A stretch of 64,000 bases of DNA from Pseudomonas californiensis (GCF_021147775.1 NZ_JAGTPK010000017.1:62001-126000), one strand, 5' to 3'; shown: positions 16,395 to 24,834, counted from the first letter of the stretch. Numbers and translations: made by a program. The notes: a model not told the origin generated them from the letters alone.

Positions 16395-18344
16395 TTACTG
16401 AACGGCTTTACGCGGCGCCGTTGGGTCTGCCGGTGGGGTAAAAGAACGCAGGTCGATGGTCGGCGCGTTATCGCCGCCCAGACGGTGGTCGAGTATCAGA
16501 AGCTTCGCGTTGCCCAGGCCTTCGGTGAGCCTTGTCAGGTAGTGTTCCAGCAGAAACGCCTGGCCTGCACTGCCATACGCCTGGCGCTCGGCACTGAAGC
16601 GCAGGTCTGCGCCTTGCGCCGTGGCCAGCACTTCACGGGCACCGGCACTGGCCTGATCGTGAGCGATGCTGGCAGTGAGCTGGGCCTGATTGGCTTTGTC
16701 GCTGGCCGCGCCGCGCTCGCGGGAGATCAGCGCTTGCGCCCCGATCTGCGCAGCTTGCACGGCGTGATACGCATTGGCGGCACCGGCGGGCGGATGGATC
16801 GCCTCAACCACGGTAGCCAGAATTTCCACACCGCTGTCCAGACGCTGCAAGTCAGCCTGTACCGCCTGACCGATGTCATCCGCCAGGCCGGCGCGCTGCT
16901 CGCCCAGCAACTCATCCAGGGTCCGTGAGGCGAAATCATGCACCAGCACCCGGCTGGCGGTGCTACGGATCAACGCCGGGACATCGGCGCTGTTGTACAC
17001 CGATGCCATCGCAGCCGCGTCGTTCAGGCCAATGCGATAAACGAAACGGACGTCCATGTTGACGATCTGGAAGCTCTGTTTGGCGCCCGCGCTGCTGGCG
17101 ATCACCTGGGACTTTTCATTGATGTGGCTGGCATCCCACAAACGGTTGGCGCTGGCAGGCGGCGGCCCCTCGGCAGGGTCCAGGGTCTGCTCGGCAGCCT
17201 CGGCGGCTGACACACTGGTCGCCAGCTCATGCACCACACCGTTCTCCACGGGCAGCACACGACCAAAAGGCCACGGCAGCCCGGCGTGCAGTCCCGGACC
17301 GAAGACCTCAACCGGTTTGCCGAACCGCTCGTAAATGCCACGGCCCTGCATCGGCACTTCGTGCACCCCGCTCAATGCCCAGCCCAACACAGCCACTACC
17401 GCCATGACCGGCAGAAACGCCCGGCGCATGTAGGTGAAAGCCCAGATCTGACGCAGATCGATGCCAAAGCGATTGTGCAGCTCATGCTGCAACGCAAGTA
17501 AAGGGCGGGGCGGCCAGCGCAGCAGATCAGCAACAAAACTGCTGGCCAGCAAGCGCGGTTCGAGGCGTTCGTTGCGGGGGCTGAACAGCGAGAGCACGGC
17601 ACGCAGCAAAAACTCGAGCGCCACCAGCATTGGCAGCAAACCGATCAAGACTGCAAGCCGTGCTGGCCAGACTCGGTCGGCGCTGGAGAAAAACAGACAT
17701 ATCGCGCTGACCACCAGCACGATCAACACCATGCGCACCAGTTGCGCGAGAGGGCCAGCTTCCGGCCATGGGCTCGCCAGTTCGCTGTTCAGCTGGCGCT
17801 CGAAGACCAACAACCCGAAGGTCAGCAGCAACAATGCACCGCCAGCGACACTGCCCATCGAGGAGATATTGCTGCCTGCCAGCGACAGATTCCAGACGGA
17901 CTGGATACTGAGCAGCGCCAGCAATGCCCAACCGACCAACCACAGCGTAGGCACGCCCAGATGGCTGACCAGTGAGCCGCCCGAATCACTGAGGCGCGTC
18001 AGCAGCCGTTCGTACCAGCCGTTTTCATCTGGCGCGCTCTCGACTTCGCTCGGCACCACGGCAATGACAGGGTTGAATGCCTGTGCACGCCACATGAACA
18101 CAGATTTGGCGGACTGCAGCCCGGCAGTCAGCAGGAACAAAGCCGCCGCGCTGTTGGCCCACACCGCCATCCATAACGAACCAGGGGAAAACAGATCGAT
18201 GGACAGCGCCAGCAACAGCCCGAACGCGCCCAGCCCGCTGGTCACATACGTCAACCGCGCCAGGCGTCTTGCCTGTTGTGCTGCTATTTGAAAACGCGGC
18301 AGACCTTCGAGGCCTGCGTGCTCACCGTCCAGATCAACCCGCAT
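16395..18344 (-). CDS. Polytopic SPFH/band-7 protein (first gene of SPFH-ATPase operon)
   Basis: A 649-residue protein with an unusual layout: several membrane helices in the first half (around 40-90, 130-190, 205-255 and 308-330), then an HflK-like band-7 domain from GRGIYERFGKPVEVFGPGLHAGLPWPFG to about 600, and a short C-terminal tail. Canonical HflK has one anchor only. A proline/acid insert (AEQTLDPAEGPPPASAN) interrupts the band-7 region. It leads the minus-strand operon. A weak Zur-like palindrome lies about 75-90 bases upstream. The role is unknown; it may scaffold the two smaller SPFH proteins and the ATPase. Confidence 0.8.
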   Translation of the reverse strand: MRVDLDGEHAGLEGLPRFQIAAQQARRLARLTYVTSGLGAFGLLLALSIDLFSPGSLWMAVWANSAAALFLLTAGLQSAKSVFMWRAQAFNPVIAVVPSEVESAPDENGWYERLLTRLSDSGGSLVSHLGVPTLWLVGWALLALLSIQSVWNLSLAGSNISSMGSVAGGALLLLTFGLLVFERQLNSELASPWPEAGPLAQLVRMVLIVLVVSAICLFFSSADRVWPARLAVLIGLLPMLVALEFLLRAVLSLFSPRNERLEPRLLASSFVADLLRWPPRPLLALQHELHNRFGIDLRQIWAFTYMRRAFLPVMAVVAVLGWALSGVHEVPMQGRGIYERFGKPVEVFGPGLHAGLPWPFGRVLPVENGVVHELATSVSAAEAAEQTLDPAEGPPPASANRLWDASHINEKSQVIASSAGAKQSFQIVNMDVRFVYRIGLNDAAAMASVYNSADVPALIRSTASRVLVHDFASRTLDELLGEQRAGLADDIGQAVQADLQRLDSGVEILATVVEAIHPPAGAANAYHAVQAAQIGAQALISRERGAASDKANQAQLTASIAHDQASAGAREVLATAQGADLRFSAERQAYGSAGQAFLLEHYLTRLTEGLGNAKLLILDHRLGGDNAPTIDLRSFTPPADPTAPRKAVQ

Positions 18345-18417
18345 TACTACCCCGAACCCGCTGATTATCGTCTTGCCGACAGGCCTGTGCAGGCATCTGA
18401 ATGCCGGCGCAGCATAG

Positions 18418-18432
18418 CGTTATGGTGTAACA
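18418..18432. promoter_or_regulatory. Weak Zur-like palindrome upstream of the SPFH-ATPase operon
   Basis: CGTTATGGTGTAACA matches the 15-base Zur core at 11 positions, with the outer GTTAT and GTAAC arms intact. It lies 74 bases upstream of the SPFH start. The match is weak enough to arise by chance. The 18345-18712 gap otherwise holds only a DnaA-type box at 18686. Confidence 0.3.
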
Positions 18433-18712
18433 CACATGGTGAAATTTTCGTAAGGTTCAGCAAGGGGTTGTGGTGGCTCTCCAAGACATAGGCGGAGCTG
18501 GTTATTTATTGATCAAAAGCCTGCGCGCTAGGCATCCGTACCGCCTCTTGAGCGCCAGCCACCCTGTTGGCGCCACGAATTTGTTCACGGTGAGACACAT
18601 TGCACAAACACCACTGCGTGATACGCGTCACATTATGTTTCACTAGCGTCCGGGATTGCGCCGCTTCGCTTGCGCATGGCCATAGTTATCCACAGACACG
18701 GATGCTCTCGCG

Positions 18713-19330
18713 TTGATTTCTATTTATCAGCTCAAACCCGCTTTTCAGAACCTGCTGCGCCCTCTGGTGCAGCGCTTGTATGACCGAGGCGTCACGGCCA
18801 ATCAGGTCACATTGGCGGCCTGCGCAATTTCGTTGCTGGTCGGGGCGCTCGTGGCGATCGCGATACCTCGCTATTGGGTGTTTGCCTTGATCCCGGTGTG
18901 GATGATTGTGCGCATGGCGCTCAATGCCATCGACGGCATGTTGGCCCGTGATTTCGGCCAGAAATCAAGGCTCGGCGCCTACCTCAACGAATTGACCGAT
19001 GTCATCGCCGACAGTGCGCTGTTCCTGCCGTTCGCCTTGATTCCCGACGTCAGCCTCGGGCTGGTGCTACTGGTCACCTTACTGGCGATCTTCAGCGAGT
19101 ACGCGGGCGTTCTAGGCCCCATGGTCGGCGCCTCCCGCCGCTACGATGGCCCAATGGGCAAAAGTGATCGCGCCCTGGTCTTCGGCGTACTCGGCGCAGG
19201 CGTCGCGCTGGGCTGGCTGCCAGCCCTGTGGATAAATGGCGTACTGGTCGTTGTCTGTGCCCTGCTGGTCTACACCCTGTTCAACCGTGTCAAACGCGGT
19301 CTGAGCGAGACTGTTTCGCCTCAAGAATAA
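18713..19330 (+). CDS. CDP-alcohol phosphatidyltransferase (YnbA-like)
   Basis: A 205-residue inner-membrane enzyme that transfers a phosphatidyl group from CDP-diacylglycerol to an alcohol. The family signature is present: NAIDGMLARDFGQKSRLG followed by ELTDVIAD, i.e. DGxxAR-x8-G-x3-D-x3-D, near residues 73-102. About five or six membrane helices are visible. The frame opens with TTG at 18713; no in-frame ATG precedes the conserved N-terminus, so TTG is the best start. It leads a plus-strand cluster equivalent to E. coli ynbABCD. The acceptor alcohol is unknown. Confidence 0.87.
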   Translation: MISIYQLKPAFQNLLRPLVQRLYDRGVTANQVTLAACAISLLVGALVAIAIPRYWVFALIPVWMIVRMALNAIDGMLARDFGQKSRLGAYLNELTDVIADSALFLPFALIPDVSLGLVLLVTLLAIFSEYAGVLGPMVGASRRYDGPMGKSDRALVFGVLGAGVALGWLPALWINGVLVVVCALLVYTLFNRVKRGLSETVSPQE

Positions 19331-19362
19331 GCAGCCAAAAGCCCTCGGATAAGGAAGTTGCA

Positions 19363-21120
19363 ATGCGTGATGTGAATGATCGTCGCTTCACTACCCACGA
19401 TGGGGTTGAACTCTTCTACCGCCATTGGCCCGCTGCACACCTGAGCCCTGACACACCGCGGCAAGCCGTGGTGCTGTTTCACCGGGGTCATGAGCACTCG
19501 GGACGCATCGCGCATCTGGTCGACGAACTGGACCTGCCGGGCTTTGATTTCTTCGCCTGGGACGCACGTGGTCACGGCCAGTCGCCGGGCGCTCGAGGCG
19601 ACAGTCCGAGTTTTGCGACCAGCGTCCGTGACGTGCAGACCTTCGTCGACCACTTGAGCGCCACTTTCGAGATCGAAGAAACCAACATGGCGGTCATCGC
19701 CCAGAGCGTAGGCGCAGTCATCGCCTCTACCTGGGCACACGATTACGCGCCGAAGATCCGCGCACTGGTTCTCGCCTCGCCCGCCTTCAAGGTCAAGCTG
19801 TATGTGCCCTTCGCCCGTTCCGGTCTGGCCTTGCTGCGCAAGTTCAAAGGCAACTTCTTCGTCAACAGTTACGTCAAGGCGCGCTTCCTGAGCCATGACC
19901 CACAGCGCATTGCTTCCTACGACACCGACCCGCTGATCACCAAGGCCATTTCGGTGAACGTGCTGCTGGGTCTTTATGAAGCCGCCGACCGCGTGGTTGC
20001 CGACGCTCAAGCGATTCAGATTCCGACTCAGGTGCTGATATCCGGCGCTGACTTCGTGGTGCATCGCAAGCCGCAGGAAGATTTTTTCGATCGGCTGGGC
20101 AGCGTGCGCAAAGAGAAACACATCTTGCCGGGATTCTTCCATGACACCCTCGGCGAAAAAGATCGCCATCTGGCCGTCAGCCGCGCGCGGCGTTTCATCC
20201 TGCAAAACTTCGAGTTTCCCGCGCACCGCCCTTCCCTGCTGGACGCTGACCGCCTGGGCGTGACCTGCGCCGAGTCCGAAGAGCTGGCGGCGCCGTTGCC
20301 GCACAATTCGCTGCGTGACCTGTACTGGCGCATGACGCGCGCCAGCATGCGCTTGGGCAGCAAGTTATCCACAGGTGTGAAACTGGGCTTCGATACCGGT
20401 TTCGATTCCGGCAGCACGCTCGATTATGTCTATCGCAACAAACCGACCGGCAAGGGCAAGCTGGGTCGCCTCATCGATCAAAACTATCTGCAATCCATCG
20501 GCTGGCGCGGTATTCGCCAACGCAAGCTGCATGCTGAAGAGCTGCTGCGTCTGGCCATGGCGCACCTTCGCAATCAGGGCAAACCGGTGCGTATCGTCGA
20601 CATCGCAGCCGGTCATGGTCGCTACATTCTGGAATCGTTGCAGGGCGTCGATCCACTGCCTGAGTCGATCCTGCTGCGTGACTACAGCGACATAAACGTG
20701 CGTGACGGCAGCCTGCTGATCGAACAGAAGGACCTGGAAGACGTCGCGCGCTTTGTAAAAGGTGACGCCTTTGATCGCGACAACCTCGCCGCGCTGGACC
20801 CCAAGCCAACCCTGGCCGTGGTATCGGGCCTTTACGAGCTGTTTGCCAGCAACCAGATGGTCGGCGATTCCCTTGCCGGGCTCGCGGCAGCTGTCGAGCC
20901 GGGAGGTTATCTGGTGTACACCGGTCAGCCATGGCACCCACAACTCGAGCTGATCGCACGTGCACTGACCAGCCACCGAGAAGGTCAGGCCTGGGTGATG
21001 CGCCGTCGTAGCCAGTCCGAGATGGACCAACTGGTCGAAGCCGCAGGCTTTCGCAAGATCACCCAGCGCGTGGACGAATGGGGGATTTTCACGGTGTCCC
21101 TCGCGCAGCGCATTCAGTGA
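19363..21120 (+). CDS. Fused alpha/beta hydrolase and SAM methyltransferase (YnbC-like)
   Basis: A 585-residue two-domain protein. The N-terminal hydrolase (about 1-290) has HRGHEHSGR, GHGQSPGARG and a nucleophile elbow VIAQSVGAVIAS in which the first Gly of GxSxG is Ala, and an acid/His end (GFFHDTLGE). The C-terminal methyltransferase (about 390-585) has the SAM loop IVDIAAGHGRYIL. The pair is the YnbC arrangement. It starts 32 bases after the CDP-alcohol transferase with AAGGAAG upstream of ATG 19363, and its stop overlaps the GTG of the next gene. Its likely job is head-group or acyl editing of the lipid made by the cluster. Confidence 0.85.
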   Translation: MRDVNDRRFTTHDGVELFYRHWPAAHLSPDTPRQAVVLFHRGHEHSGRIAHLVDELDLPGFDFFAWDARGHGQSPGARGDSPSFATSVRDVQTFVDHLSATFEIEETNMAVIAQSVGAVIASTWAHDYAPKIRALVLASPAFKVKLYVPFARSGLALLRKFKGNFFVNSYVKARFLSHDPQRIASYDTDPLITKAISVNVLLGLYEAADRVVADAQAIQIPTQVLISGADFVVHRKPQEDFFDRLGSVRKEKHILPGFFHDTLGEKDRHLAVSRARRFILQNFEFPAHRPSLLDADRLGVTCAESEELAAPLPHNSLRDLYWRMTRASMRLGSKLSTGVKLGFDTGFDSGSTLDYVYRNKPTGKGKLGRLIDQNYLQSIGWRGIRQRKLHAEELLRLAMAHLRNQGKPVRIVDIAAGHGRYILESLQGVDPLPESILLRDYSDINVRDGSLLIEQKDLEDVARFVKGDAFDRDNLAALDPKPTLAVVSGLYELFASNQMVGDSLAGLAAAVEPGGYLVYTGQPWHPQLELIARALTSHREGQAWVMRRRSQSEMDQLVEAAGFRKITQRVDEWGIFTVSLAQRIQ

Positions 21121-22448
21121 ACAGCCTGCGTGAACCGGGCCTCTGGAAACGGGCGGTCGTCTGGCTCGTTGTGCTGGCGCCGTTCTTTTTCGCCAGTTAC
21201 GGCTTTGCCACCTGGTACACGGCGCAACGCAGCGACGTTGGCACACTGGCGTTCGAATGGGAAAACCACATGCCGTTCTGGGCGTGGACCATCGTGCCTT
21301 ACTGGTCCATCGACCTGCTTTACGGCTTTTCGCTGCTCGCCTGTCTGACACGCCGGGAACTGGATACTCACGCACTGCGCCTGTTCAGCGCGCAGGTGAT
21401 TGCGGTGAGCTGCTTTCTGCTTTGGCCACTGCGCTTCACTTTCGAGCGGCCAGAACTGGACGGCGTCTTCGGCTGGCTGTTTGCGGTGCTGGCGGGCTTC
21501 GACAAGCCCTTCAATCAGGCGCCCTCGCTGCACATCGCGCTATTGGTGGTGCTGTGGGTCTGCTTTGATCGCTACGCCCGGCATTTTCATGCTGCATGGC
21601 GCTGGCTGCTGCACGGTTGGTTCGTCCTGATCGGTATTTCAGTGCTGACCACCTATCAGCATCACTTCATTGACTTGCCCACAGGCGCGCTGGCCGGCTG
21701 GTTTTGCGTATGGCTGTGGCCGGACGAGGGACGCAGCCCGTTACTCGCTGCACGTCTCACACGTGAGACGCAGCGGCTCAAGCTCGCGTTGTACTACGGC
21801 ATCGGAGCGGGGTTGCTGGCAGCGCTGGCATTCATCCTCAGGGGCGGCTGGCTGTGGCTGATGTGGTCCGCCGTGGCGTTGCTGCTGGTGGCACTGAACT
21901 ACCTGCTGTTGGGAGCTGCCGGGTTTCAGAAACGCGCCGATGGGCGCTTGTCCCCTGCCGCCTGCTGGTTGATGGCGCCCTACCTGACAGGCGCATGGAT
22001 CAATTCGCGGTTGTGGACAAGGTTGCGGCCCGACCCGCTGCAGGTTGTGGATAACATTTGGCTGGGACGTTTACCCGACTCACGCCAGTTGCAGCCATTT
22101 GCTGCAGTTGTGGATATGTGTGCCGAACTGCCGTTGAACGTGGGCAAGCGTGGATATCAACAGGTGGCTGCGCTGGATCTGGTGCCGCTCACCGCCGAGC
22201 AATGTAAGCAGGCTGCTGACGCCATTGAGCGTTTGCGTACAAAGGGTCCGTTGCTGGTGTGCTGTGCGCTGGGCTATTCCCGCAGCGCCATGGCCGTGGC
22301 GGCATGGTTGCTGTACAGCGGGCGCGCCGACTCTGTGGATAACGCCATTGCGACGATTCGTGAAGCCAAGCCTCAGGTGGTGTTGCGCAGCGGGCATGTG
22401 GATATCTTGCAAGCGTTCCGTATCGACTGCTCAGGATCAAGCATCTGA
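21117..22448 (+). CDS. PAP2 phosphatase fused to dual-specificity phosphatase domain (YnbD-like)
   Basis: A 443-residue membrane protein. The N-terminal part has about six helices and PAP2 traits: NQAPSLHIALL (PSxH) and YQHHFIDLPTGALAG. The C-terminal 110 residues form a cysteine phosphatase with LLVCCALGYSRSAMAV, a C-x5-R loop in which the usual preceding His is Cys. Both could dephosphorylate lipid phosphates. The GTG at 21117 overlaps the upstream TGA, showing translational coupling; ATG 21078 would lie inside the preceding gene. Several DnaA-type boxes fall within its 3' half. Confidence 0.84.
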   Translation: MNSLREPGLWKRAVVWLVVLAPFFFASYGFATWYTAQRSDVGTLAFEWENHMPFWAWTIVPYWSIDLLYGFSLLACLTRRELDTHALRLFSAQVIAVSCFLLWPLRFTFERPELDGVFGWLFAVLAGFDKPFNQAPSLHIALLVVLWVCFDRYARHFHAAWRWLLHGWFVLIGISVLTTYQHHFIDLPTGALAGWFCVWLWPDEGRSPLLAARLTRETQRLKLALYYGIGAGLLAALAFILRGGWLWLMWSAVALLLVALNYLLLGAAGFQKRADGRLSPAACWLMAPYLTGAWINSRLWTRLRPDPLQVVDNIWLGRLPDSRQLQPFAAVVDMCAELPLNVGKRGYQQVAALDLVPLTAEQCKQAADAIERLRTKGPLLVCCALGYSRSAMAVAAWLLYSGRADSVDNAIATIREAKPQVVLRSGHVDILQAFRIDCSGSSI

Positions 22449-22496
22449 AGCCGCGCTGACAGCGGCAACCGGCTTTATCCACAAAAGGAATTTGTC

Positions 22497-22952
22497 ATGT
22501 CGTCAGCAATGCATTTATACGTCGTGGCGTCGCTGTTGAGACGCGGCAAGTCACTGGATAATTTATCCACAGGCTTGCTGGTGTTGAGCCTTGCACTCGG
22601 TTTGACGCAATTCTGGATAACCTCGGACATAAACCCATGGTTCACGATGACCATCGTGGCCATGGTGTTGACCGGGATGCTCGAAAAATCCCAGGCTTTT
22701 CGTGTCGCGTTTGACGCGGACCTCTTCCAATACATGGCTGATCACCCCAGCCAGCTCAATGACCTGACTCAGGAACTGGATCAGGTGCTAAGCGATCTGC
22801 GTCTGCAGCCTGTGGATAAAGGCGGGCGCGATTGGGACTTACGTACACAGGGCGCGCTCAAACAGCTGCGTCAGCAAGTCTGGTACATCATGCTCCAGCT
22901 GGTCTGGCTGGTAGTCATGATCATCATCTTCCCTTGGTTGTACTCTGCCTGA
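22497..22952 (+). CDS. Small inner-membrane protein of the ynb-like cluster
   Basis: A 151-residue protein with two central hydrophobic segments (about 26-43 and 48-62), a soluble acidic/helical stretch (LNDLTQELDQVLSDLRLQP) and a C-terminal membrane segment ending IIIFPWLYSA. No domain recognised. AAAAGGAA precedes the ATG. It lies between the phosphatase and acyltransferase genes and may be an accessory subunit of the lipid pathway. Its coding sequence contains two in-phase TTATCCACA/TGTGGATAA motifs. Confidence 0.72.
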   Translation: MSSAMHLYVVASLLRRGKSLDNLSTGLLVLSLALGLTQFWITSDINPWFTMTIVAMVLTGMLEKSQAFRVAFDADLFQYMADHPSQLNDLTQELDQVLSDLRLQPVDKGGRDWDLRTQGALKQLRQQVWYIMLQLVWLVVMIIIFPWLYSA

Positions 22953-22963
22953 CAGGAATCGTC

Positions 22964-23584
22964 ATGTTCGAACCCTTGGTCGCTACGATCATCACGGCGG
23001 GTGCCCGCAGTGTCACCGGTGCCCGCAGCTTGTGGCTGGGCTGCACGCCCGAGCCGCGGCAACGTATCTATTTCGCCAACCACAGCAGCCACGGTGATTT
23101 CGTACTGCTCTGGGCGTCTTTGCCTCCTGCGCTGCGCAAGACCGCCCGACCCGTGGCAGGTGCCGATTACTGGCAGGCCAGCCCGTTGCGCCGTTACATC
23201 ATCAATCGTGTGTTCAATGGCGTACTGGTCGACCGCAACCGCAGCACGCCGGAGAGCAATCCACTGCAGCCCATGCTTGAAGCACTGGAAAACGGCGACT
23301 CGCTGATTCTGTTCCCTGAAGGTACACGCAACCCGGAAGACGGCTTGCTGCCGTTCAAAAGCGGGTTGTATCACTTGGCGAAAAGTTATCCACAGGTGGA
23401 TCTGGTCCCGGTGTGGATTGCCAACCTGAACCGGGTCATGCCCAAGGGCCGCATGCTGCCACTGCCGTTGTTATGCACAACCAGCTTTGGCGCACCGTTG
23501 CAGCTGGACAGTGAAGAGAGCAAAGAGCAATTCCTCGCCCGTAGCCGCGACGCGCTGCTGGCCCTGGCACCGGAGCAGCTGTAA
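22964..23584 (+). CDS. 1-acylglycerol-3-phosphate acyltransferase-like (PlsC family)
   Basis: A 206-residue lysophospholipid acyltransferase. Motif I is NHSSHGDFVLLW (H-x4-D), motif II is near VNRVFNGVLVDRN, and motif III is LILFPEGTRNPED. The proteins of this family acylate lysophosphatidate or a related acceptor. It is short, with no clear membrane anchor, and starts 11 bases after the small membrane protein. Its stop codon shares one base with the next ATG (TAATG), so it is coupled to the CDP-DAG synthase gene. Confidence 0.87.
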   Translation: MFEPLVATIITAGARSVTGARSLWLGCTPEPRQRIYFANHSSHGDFVLLWASLPPALRKTARPVAGADYWQASPLRRYIINRVFNGVLVDRNRSTPESNPLQPMLEALENGDSLILFPEGTRNPEDGLLPFKSGLYHLAKSYPQVDLVPVWIANLNRVMPKGRMLPLPLLCTTSFGAPLQLDSEESKEQFLARSRDALLALAPEQL

Positions 23585-24513
23585 TGGATCACCAGACTCA
23601 AATGTTGTTCATGGGCATCGGCATCGTTCTGCTGCTGGCCTCGCTGATCGGCTACGTGCTCAAGCGCAAAGCGGGCGCCCCCAACCCGGTGATTGATAAC
23701 CTCAACGCGCGTATCAATGCCTGGTGGGTCATGGTGCTGGTGATCGGGTTCGCCTTCTGGCTCGGTCAGGGCGCGGTCATCCTGTTGTTTTACGCAGTCT
23801 CGTTCTATGCCCTGCGAGAGTTTCTGACCCTGACACCGACCCGACGCAGCGATTACCCGGCGCTGGTTGCTGCGTTTTACCTCGCGTTGCCGTTGCAGTA
23901 TCTGCTGATCGCGGTGAACTGGTACGGCCTGTTCTCGATCTTCATTCCGGTCTACGTATTCCTGCTGCTGCCGATCCTCGCCTCACTGGGCGGTGACAGC
24001 AAACACTTCCTGGAGCGCGCCTCCAAGGTTCAGTGGGGCCTGATGATCGCCGTGTTCTGCGTGTCCTACGTACCGGCGCTGTTGACCCTGGAAATTGCAG
24101 GTTACGAAGGTCGCAACCTGTTGCTGATCGCCTACCTGGTCATCGTGGTGCAGATTTCAGACGTGTTGCAGTACGTCTGCGGCAAACTGTTCGGCAAACG
24201 CAAGATCGCACCCAACCTCTCGCCGTCCAAGACCGTTGAAGGGTTTGTCGGTGGCATCGCGCTGGCATCCCTGATCGGTGGTGCATTGTGGTGGATCACG
24301 CCGTTCAACCCGTGGCAGTCAGCATTGATCGCACTGCTGATCAACCTGCTGGGCTTCGCAGGCGGGATCGTGATGTCGGCTATCAAGCGTGACCGTGGTG
24401 TGAAGGACTGGGGCCACATGATCGAAGGTCACGGCGGCATGCTGGATCGGCTGGACTCGGTCTGCTTCGCCGCGCCGATTTTCTTCCACCTGGTGCGTTA
24501 CTGGTGGACGTGA
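23584..24513 (+). CDS. Phosphatidate cytidylyltransferase (CDP-DAG synthase, YnbB-like)
   Basis: A 309-residue polytopic enzyme that activates phosphatidate with CTP to CDP-diacylglycerol, the substrate of the transferase at the head of the cluster. The CTP-transferase signature is intact in the C-terminal half: SDVLQYVCGKLFGKRKIAP, LSPSKTVEGFVGG and KRDRGVKDWGHMIEGHGGMLDRLDS. It is a second CDP-DAG synthase, distinct from the housekeeping cdsA that sits in the lpx/bam region of proteobacteria. Last gene of the cluster; hairpins follow at 24534 and 24799. Confidence 0.9.
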   Translation: MDHQTQMLFMGIGIVLLLASLIGYVLKRKAGAPNPVIDNLNARINAWWVMVLVIGFAFWLGQGAVILLFYAVSFYALREFLTLTPTRRSDYPALVAAFYLALPLQYLLIAVNWYGLFSIFIPVYVFLLLPILASLGGDSKHFLERASKVQWGLMIAVFCVSYVPALLTLEIAGYEGRNLLLIAYLVIVVQISDVLQYVCGKLFGKRKIAPNLSPSKTVEGFVGGIALASLIGGALWWITPFNPWQSALIALLINLLGFAGGIVMSAIKRDRGVKDWGHMIEGHGGMLDRLDSVCFAAPIFFHLVRYWWT

Positions 24514-24533
24514 AGGCGCTTGCCATTACAGCG

Positions 24534-24567
24534 AAACCTTGGCATCACACCTGTGATATCAAGGTTT
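24534..24567. terminator. Large near-perfect palindrome after the ynb-like cluster
   Basis: Two arms pair across 34 bases: AAACCTTG with CAAGGTTT and, inside a 2-base mismatch, ATCACA with TGTGAT around a CC loop. There is no T tract, so it may stabilise the 3' end or bind a regulator rather than terminate on its own. Confidence 0.5.
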
Positions 24568-24798
24568 GGCGGCTGCTGAACGTGGCTTGAAATCCCGAAT
24601 CACGTGCAAAACTTCGAACGGCCCGGATACAAAATGATTGCTGGATATTGCGCAGTAAAAAAAGTTTTCCGCGTCGTCCAAAGACATCGCCTTGACGAGC
24701 CATCCGCATCCAACTCGCTCGGAAGCCTTGCGCCAAGCGGCGATGAGCGTTATCGGGCATCCGACCCAGTCCTGAAAATCAGAGATTTCTGACTCCAG
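24568..24798. other. Intergenic region with a possible small RNA or minus-strand ORF
   Basis: No gene is firmly supported. A minus-strand open frame ending at 24559 has protein-like codon use near its end (WRKASERVGCGWLVKAMS then DDAENFFYC) but no convincing start; it could be a remnant. On the plus strand a small hairpin (TCAGAGATTTCTGA, about 24777-24790) is followed by an intrinsic terminator, the pattern of a short RNA or a long 3' UTR of the ynb-like cluster. Confidence 0.4.
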
Positions 24799-24834
24799 GC
24801 GCTGACTTTTTCTTACAGGTCGGCGCTTTTTTTT
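24799..24834 (+). terminator. Intrinsic terminator
   Basis: GCGCTGAC pairs with GTCGGCGC (one G-U pair) around a 12-base loop, followed by eight T. It is the strongest plus-strand terminator seen in the window. It ends either the ynb-like transcript or a separate short RNA, 125 bases before opgD. Confidence 0.8.

Larger units (their letters stand above)
18686..23394. repeat. Cluster of nine perfect TTATCCACA (DnaA-box type) 9-mers
   Basis: The exact 9-mer occurs at 18686, 20365, 22475, 22563 and 23386 on the plus strand and at 19227, 22046, 22334 and 22811 on the minus strand. Two near matches (TGTGGATAT) lie around 22103 and 22397. Two copies fall in frame as TTA-TCC-ACA, using the rare Leu codon TTA. 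Only two other copies were seen in the window (3859 and 55890). The sequence fits the DnaA box TTATNCACA. Confidence 0.8.

Noticed and set aside
14297..18344. The SPFH genes as the housekeeping hflKC
   Set aside because: Canonical hflKC lies beside hfq, hflX and miaA and each protein has one anchor; here there are three genes, one polytopic, joined to a metal ATPase.
18686..23394. The DnaA-box cluster as oriC itself
   Set aside because: The boxes lie mostly inside intact coding genes, with no AT-rich unwinding region and no dnaA or dnaN next to it.
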